This document shows, in pieces, positions 5,527 through 7,049 of a DNA stretch of 7,049 bases. The notes below the pieces were generated by a model, which worked only from the letters and a program-made list of their open reading frames with translations, was not told the origin of the DNA and searched no databases. Each line of letters begins with the position of its first letter. Position 1 is the first letter of the stretch. This DNA comes from Actinomycetota bacterium (GTDB lineage Bacteria; Actinomycetota; Actinomycetes; Propionibacteriales; Propionibacteriaceae), in contig JACRAA010000307.1 in the NCBI GenBank assembly GCA_016213595.1, positions 1-7,049 of the forward strand. Reading direction: 5' to 3'. Made by a program: the position numbers and the translations under genes.

Positions 5527-6525
5527 ATGGCCAAGGATGCAGTGACGATGAAGGACGTCGCGCGCCGGGCGGGTGTCGCCGTGTCCACGGTGTCCCGTGC
5601 GCTCGCCTCGCCGGAGAGGATCAGCGCAGAGACGAGGGACGCGATCCTGCGCGCGGCGCGCGAGGTCGGCTACGCGGCCCCCGCCCCGAAACCGGCTCCC
5701 CGCACGAACCGTGGCTACGTGGCCCTGCTGGTGCCCGACATCACCAACCCCTTCTACTTCGACATCATCCGCGGCTCCCAGGAACGGCTCCGCAACTCCG
5801 GCTACACCCAGATCCTCATCGACACAGAGGAGTCGGCGACGGCGGAGCGGGCCTCGCTCGACCAGCTGGTCCAAGCCGGCACGGGCGCGATCGTCGTCGC
5901 CAGCCGGCTTCCCGACGAGGACCTGCGCGACCTCGCGGTACGGACGCCGCTCGTCACGCTGAACAGGACGATCGAGGGCATCCCGGCGGTGACGATGGAC
6001 ACGGCAGCCATCGTCGGCCAAGCGGTCGAGCACCTGGCATCCCTCGGCCACACCCGCATCTGCTACGTGTCCGGCTCAGAGCGGTCGGCGACCAACCGTC
6101 GCCGATGGGAGAGCTGCCAGGACGCCGCCGAGCGTCTCGACCTCGAGGTGACGCGGATCGGCCCGTTCAACCCGAAGCCGGACTCCGGGGCCGCCGCAGC
6201 GGATGTCCTGTGGCACAGCGGCGCCACCGCGGGCATCGCCTTCAACGACATGCTCGCCATCGGGATGCTGCAGCGGTTCCACGAGCGCGGGATCACTGTC
6301 CCGGACGACATCAGCATCGTGGGCTGCGACGACATCTTCGGCTCCGACTTCTGCTCGCCGCCGCTGACGACCATCAGCGGACCCACGCGCCGAGTGGGAC
6401 GAGAGCTGACGTCGCTGCTCCTCACACTGCTGGAGGGTCACGAGCTCGGCCAGGGCACCGTGATCGAGCTTCCCGTCCACCTCAAGCTGCGCGGCTCGAC
6501 GGGCCCTGCGCCCGCACGCCCCTGA
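5527..6525 (+). CDS. LacI-family transcriptional regulator
   Basis: The 332-residue protein has the usual LacI/PurR layout: an N-terminal helix-turn-helix at about residues 8-27 (VTMKDVARRAGVAVSTVSRAL), then from about residue 63 a periplasmic-binding-protein-like effector domain with LLVPDITNPFYFDII (67-81), FNDMLAIG (239-246), GCDDIFGSDF (266-275) and PPLTTI (278-283). It should bind operator DNA as a dimer and release it on binding a sugar. The linker after GY49 reads AAPAPKPAPRTNRG in place of the usual PNxxARxL hinge helix, so the leucine that normally enters the minor groove at the central CG is missing. Length of the linker is close to normal. It lies between the divergent symporter gene and the co-directional HAD gene, both of which carry the same operator candidate, so it is the likely local repressor of both. 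The inducer is unknown but probably the imported sugar or a product of it. Confidence 0.93.
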   Translation: MAKDAVTMKDVARRAGVAVSTVSRALASPERISAETRDAILRAAREVGYAAPAPKPAPRTNRGYVALLVPDITNPFYFDIIRGSQERLRNSGYTQILIDTEESATAERASLDQLVQAGTGAIVVASRLPDEDLRDLAVRTPLVTLNRTIEGIPAVTMDTAAIVGQAVEHLASLGHTRICYVSGSERSATNRRRWESCQDAAERLDLEVTRIGPFNPKPDSGAAAADVLWHSGATAGIAFNDMLAIGMLQRFHERGITVPDDISIVGCDDIFGSDFCSPPLTTISGPTRRVGRELTSLLLTLLEGHELGQGTVIELPVHLKLRGSTGPAPARP

Positions 6526-6541
6526 CAGACCTTCCGTGCAC

Positions 6542-6571
6542 AGAAAGTGGCAACGTTGTGCAACGGTTTGC
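6542..6571 (+). promoter_or_regulatory. LacI-type operator candidate O2, upstream of the HAD gene
   Basis: This 30-bp segment matches the minus strand of 5345-5374 at 24 of 30 positions, with TGGCAACGTTG (6548-6558) identical. It holds two overlapping palindromic centres: CAACGTTG (6551-6558), and TGCAA/TTGCA arms (6559-6563 and 6568-6572) around CGGT. The centres are 11 bp, about one helical turn, apart. A tentative promoter for the next gene, TTGCAG (6568-6573) with an 18-bp spacer to TGGAGT (6592-6597), would overlap its right end. It lies 16 bp after the lacI stop. Confidence 0.6.
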
Positions 6572-6598
6572 AGGACAGGGCGTCGCTGGAGTGGAGTG

Positions 6599-6611
6599 AT
6601 GGCAACGCCAT
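6599..6611 (+). promoter_or_regulatory. Proximal TGGCAACG half-site and small palindrome before the HAD gene
   Basis: ATGGC (6599-6603) and GCCAT (6607-6611) are inverted around AAC, and the segment contains TGGCAACG at 6600-6607. That half-site is 52 bp downstream of the one in O2, nearly the same interval (51 bp) as in the symporter control region. It ends just before the AGGAGG ribosome binding site at 6612-6617, so bound protein there would act as a block within the leader. Confidence 0.45.
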
Positions 6612-6623
6612 AGGAGGCCAGCT

Positions 6624-7049
6624 GTGACACACGTCATCCAGAACGTCAGCACGGACGGGTCGACCGCTGCACTGACCGCGTACCGGCCCCGGCGCGACCA
6701 CTTCGTCGGAGTCGACTCCGACGGGTGCGTCTTCGACGCCATGGAGATCAAGCACAAGGAGTGCTTCATCCCGGCCACGATCAGGTGCTGGCACCTCAAG
6801 GCCGCCTCCTCGCTGGTCCGGGAGACCGCCGAGTTCGTCAACCTGTACTCGGACGGCCGCGGCCTCAACCGCTGGTTGGCCCTGCTCCGCCTCTTCGACC
6901 TCCTGGCCGAGCGCCCCGAGGTCGCCCGCCGCGGAGTCACGGTGCCCGCCGGTACAGCCCTGCGCCGGTTCGTCGCCTCCGGCTCCCCGCTGAGCGCCGC
7001 GGGGCTCCGCCGCTACGCGGCCGTGCATCCCGATCCCGAGCTCGACCTC
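6624..7049 (+). CDS. HAD-superfamily hydrolase of uncharacterised sugar-linked type, N-terminal 142 residues (continues past window)
   Basis: The frame opens with GTG at 6624 after a canonical AGGAGG (6612-6617, 6-base spacing) and stays open to the window end, giving 142 residues. FVGVDSDGCVFD at 27-38 is HAD motif I, with D31 as the probable nucleophile and D33 as the general acid/base. It is followed by MEIKHKECFIP (40-50) and RETAEFVNLYSDGRGLNRW (66-84), stretches I associate with a conserved but functionally undefined HAD group. An alpha-helical cap insertion probably follows. Motifs II to IV, needed to confirm an active phosphatase, lie outside the window. It is co-directional with lacI, 98 bp downstream, with its own operator candidate, so it probably belongs to the sugar regulon as a phosphatase or phosphotransferase on a sugar phosphate. 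The substrate is unknown. Confidence 0.8.
   Translation, partial: MTHVIQNVSTDGSTAALTAYRPRRDHFVGVDSDGCVFDAMEIKHKECFIPATIRCWHLKAASSLVRETAEFVNLYSDGRGLNRWLALLRLFDLLAERPEVARRGVTVPAGTALRRFVASGSPLSAAGLRRYAAVHPDPELDL

Noticed and set aside
5277..5588. Extended N-terminus of the symporter starting at 5588
   Set aside because: It would overlap the lacI start, has no family similarity, and the ATG at 5276 has a ribosome binding site and starts where UidB-type homology begins.
4648..6051. Minus-strand frame spanning the divergent control region and half of lacI
   Set aside because: It overlaps two well-supported genes in other frames and crosses their promoter region; no domain is visible.

Overview
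This is a high-GC stretch with strong G/C bias at third codon positions, AGGAGG-type ribosome binding sites and hairpins lacking U-tracts. The protein types (LigC-type ATP-dependent ligase, Lhr helicase, an LppU-like exported Cys-rich protein, a LacI regulator with a GPH sugar symporter) point to an actinobacterium. A member of the Micrococcales is plausible, but the sequence does not settle that.

Layout: (1) Positions 1-50 hold, on the minus strand, the first 16 codons of what looks like an Lhr-family helicase, preceded by a duplicated Shine-Dalgarno sequence. (2) Positions 51-604 hold no established gene. They carry two 74-bp direct repeats (88% identical, each with terminal inverted repeats) flanking 253 bp that encodes a possible 54-residue membrane peptide. 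(3) 605-1729 minus is a LigC-type ATP-dependent DNA ligase. (4) Divergent from it, at about 1813-2898, is a CAX-type calcium/proton antiporter. (5) Convergent with that, 2919-3554 minus is a membrane-anchored exported protein with eight cysteines in two tandem modules. (6) 3699-3739 is a strong hairpin terminator. (7) 3750-5276 minus is a UidB/MelB-like GPH-family sugar:cation symporter. (8) 5277-5526 is a divergent control region with operator-like palindromes and five tandem ~14-bp repeats. (9) 5527-6525 plus is a LacI-family repressor. (10) 6526-6623 is a second control region. (11) 6624-7049 plus is the start of a HAD-superfamily hydrolase with a DSDGCVFD motif, running off the window.

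The symporter, LacI regulator and HAD gene form one candidate regulon. A 30-bp bipartite sequence upstream of the symporter (minus strand, 5345-5374) matches the sequence upstream of the HAD gene (plus strand, 6542-6571) at 24 of 30 positions, sharing an uninterrupted TGGCAACGTTG. Each copy is followed 51-52 bp downstream, in the direction of transcription, by a second TGGCAACG half-site. The regulator between them therefore probably controls import of a glycoside or sugar acid together with a HAD enzyme of unknown substrate. The LacI protein is unusual in having a proline-rich segment where the DNA-contacting hinge helix normally lies.

Nothing here is a complete, clearly new system. The best leads are the mirrored operator arrangement with the atypical hinge and the uncharacterised HAD family, the paired 74-bp repeats around a small ORF, and the duplicated Cys-module protein.
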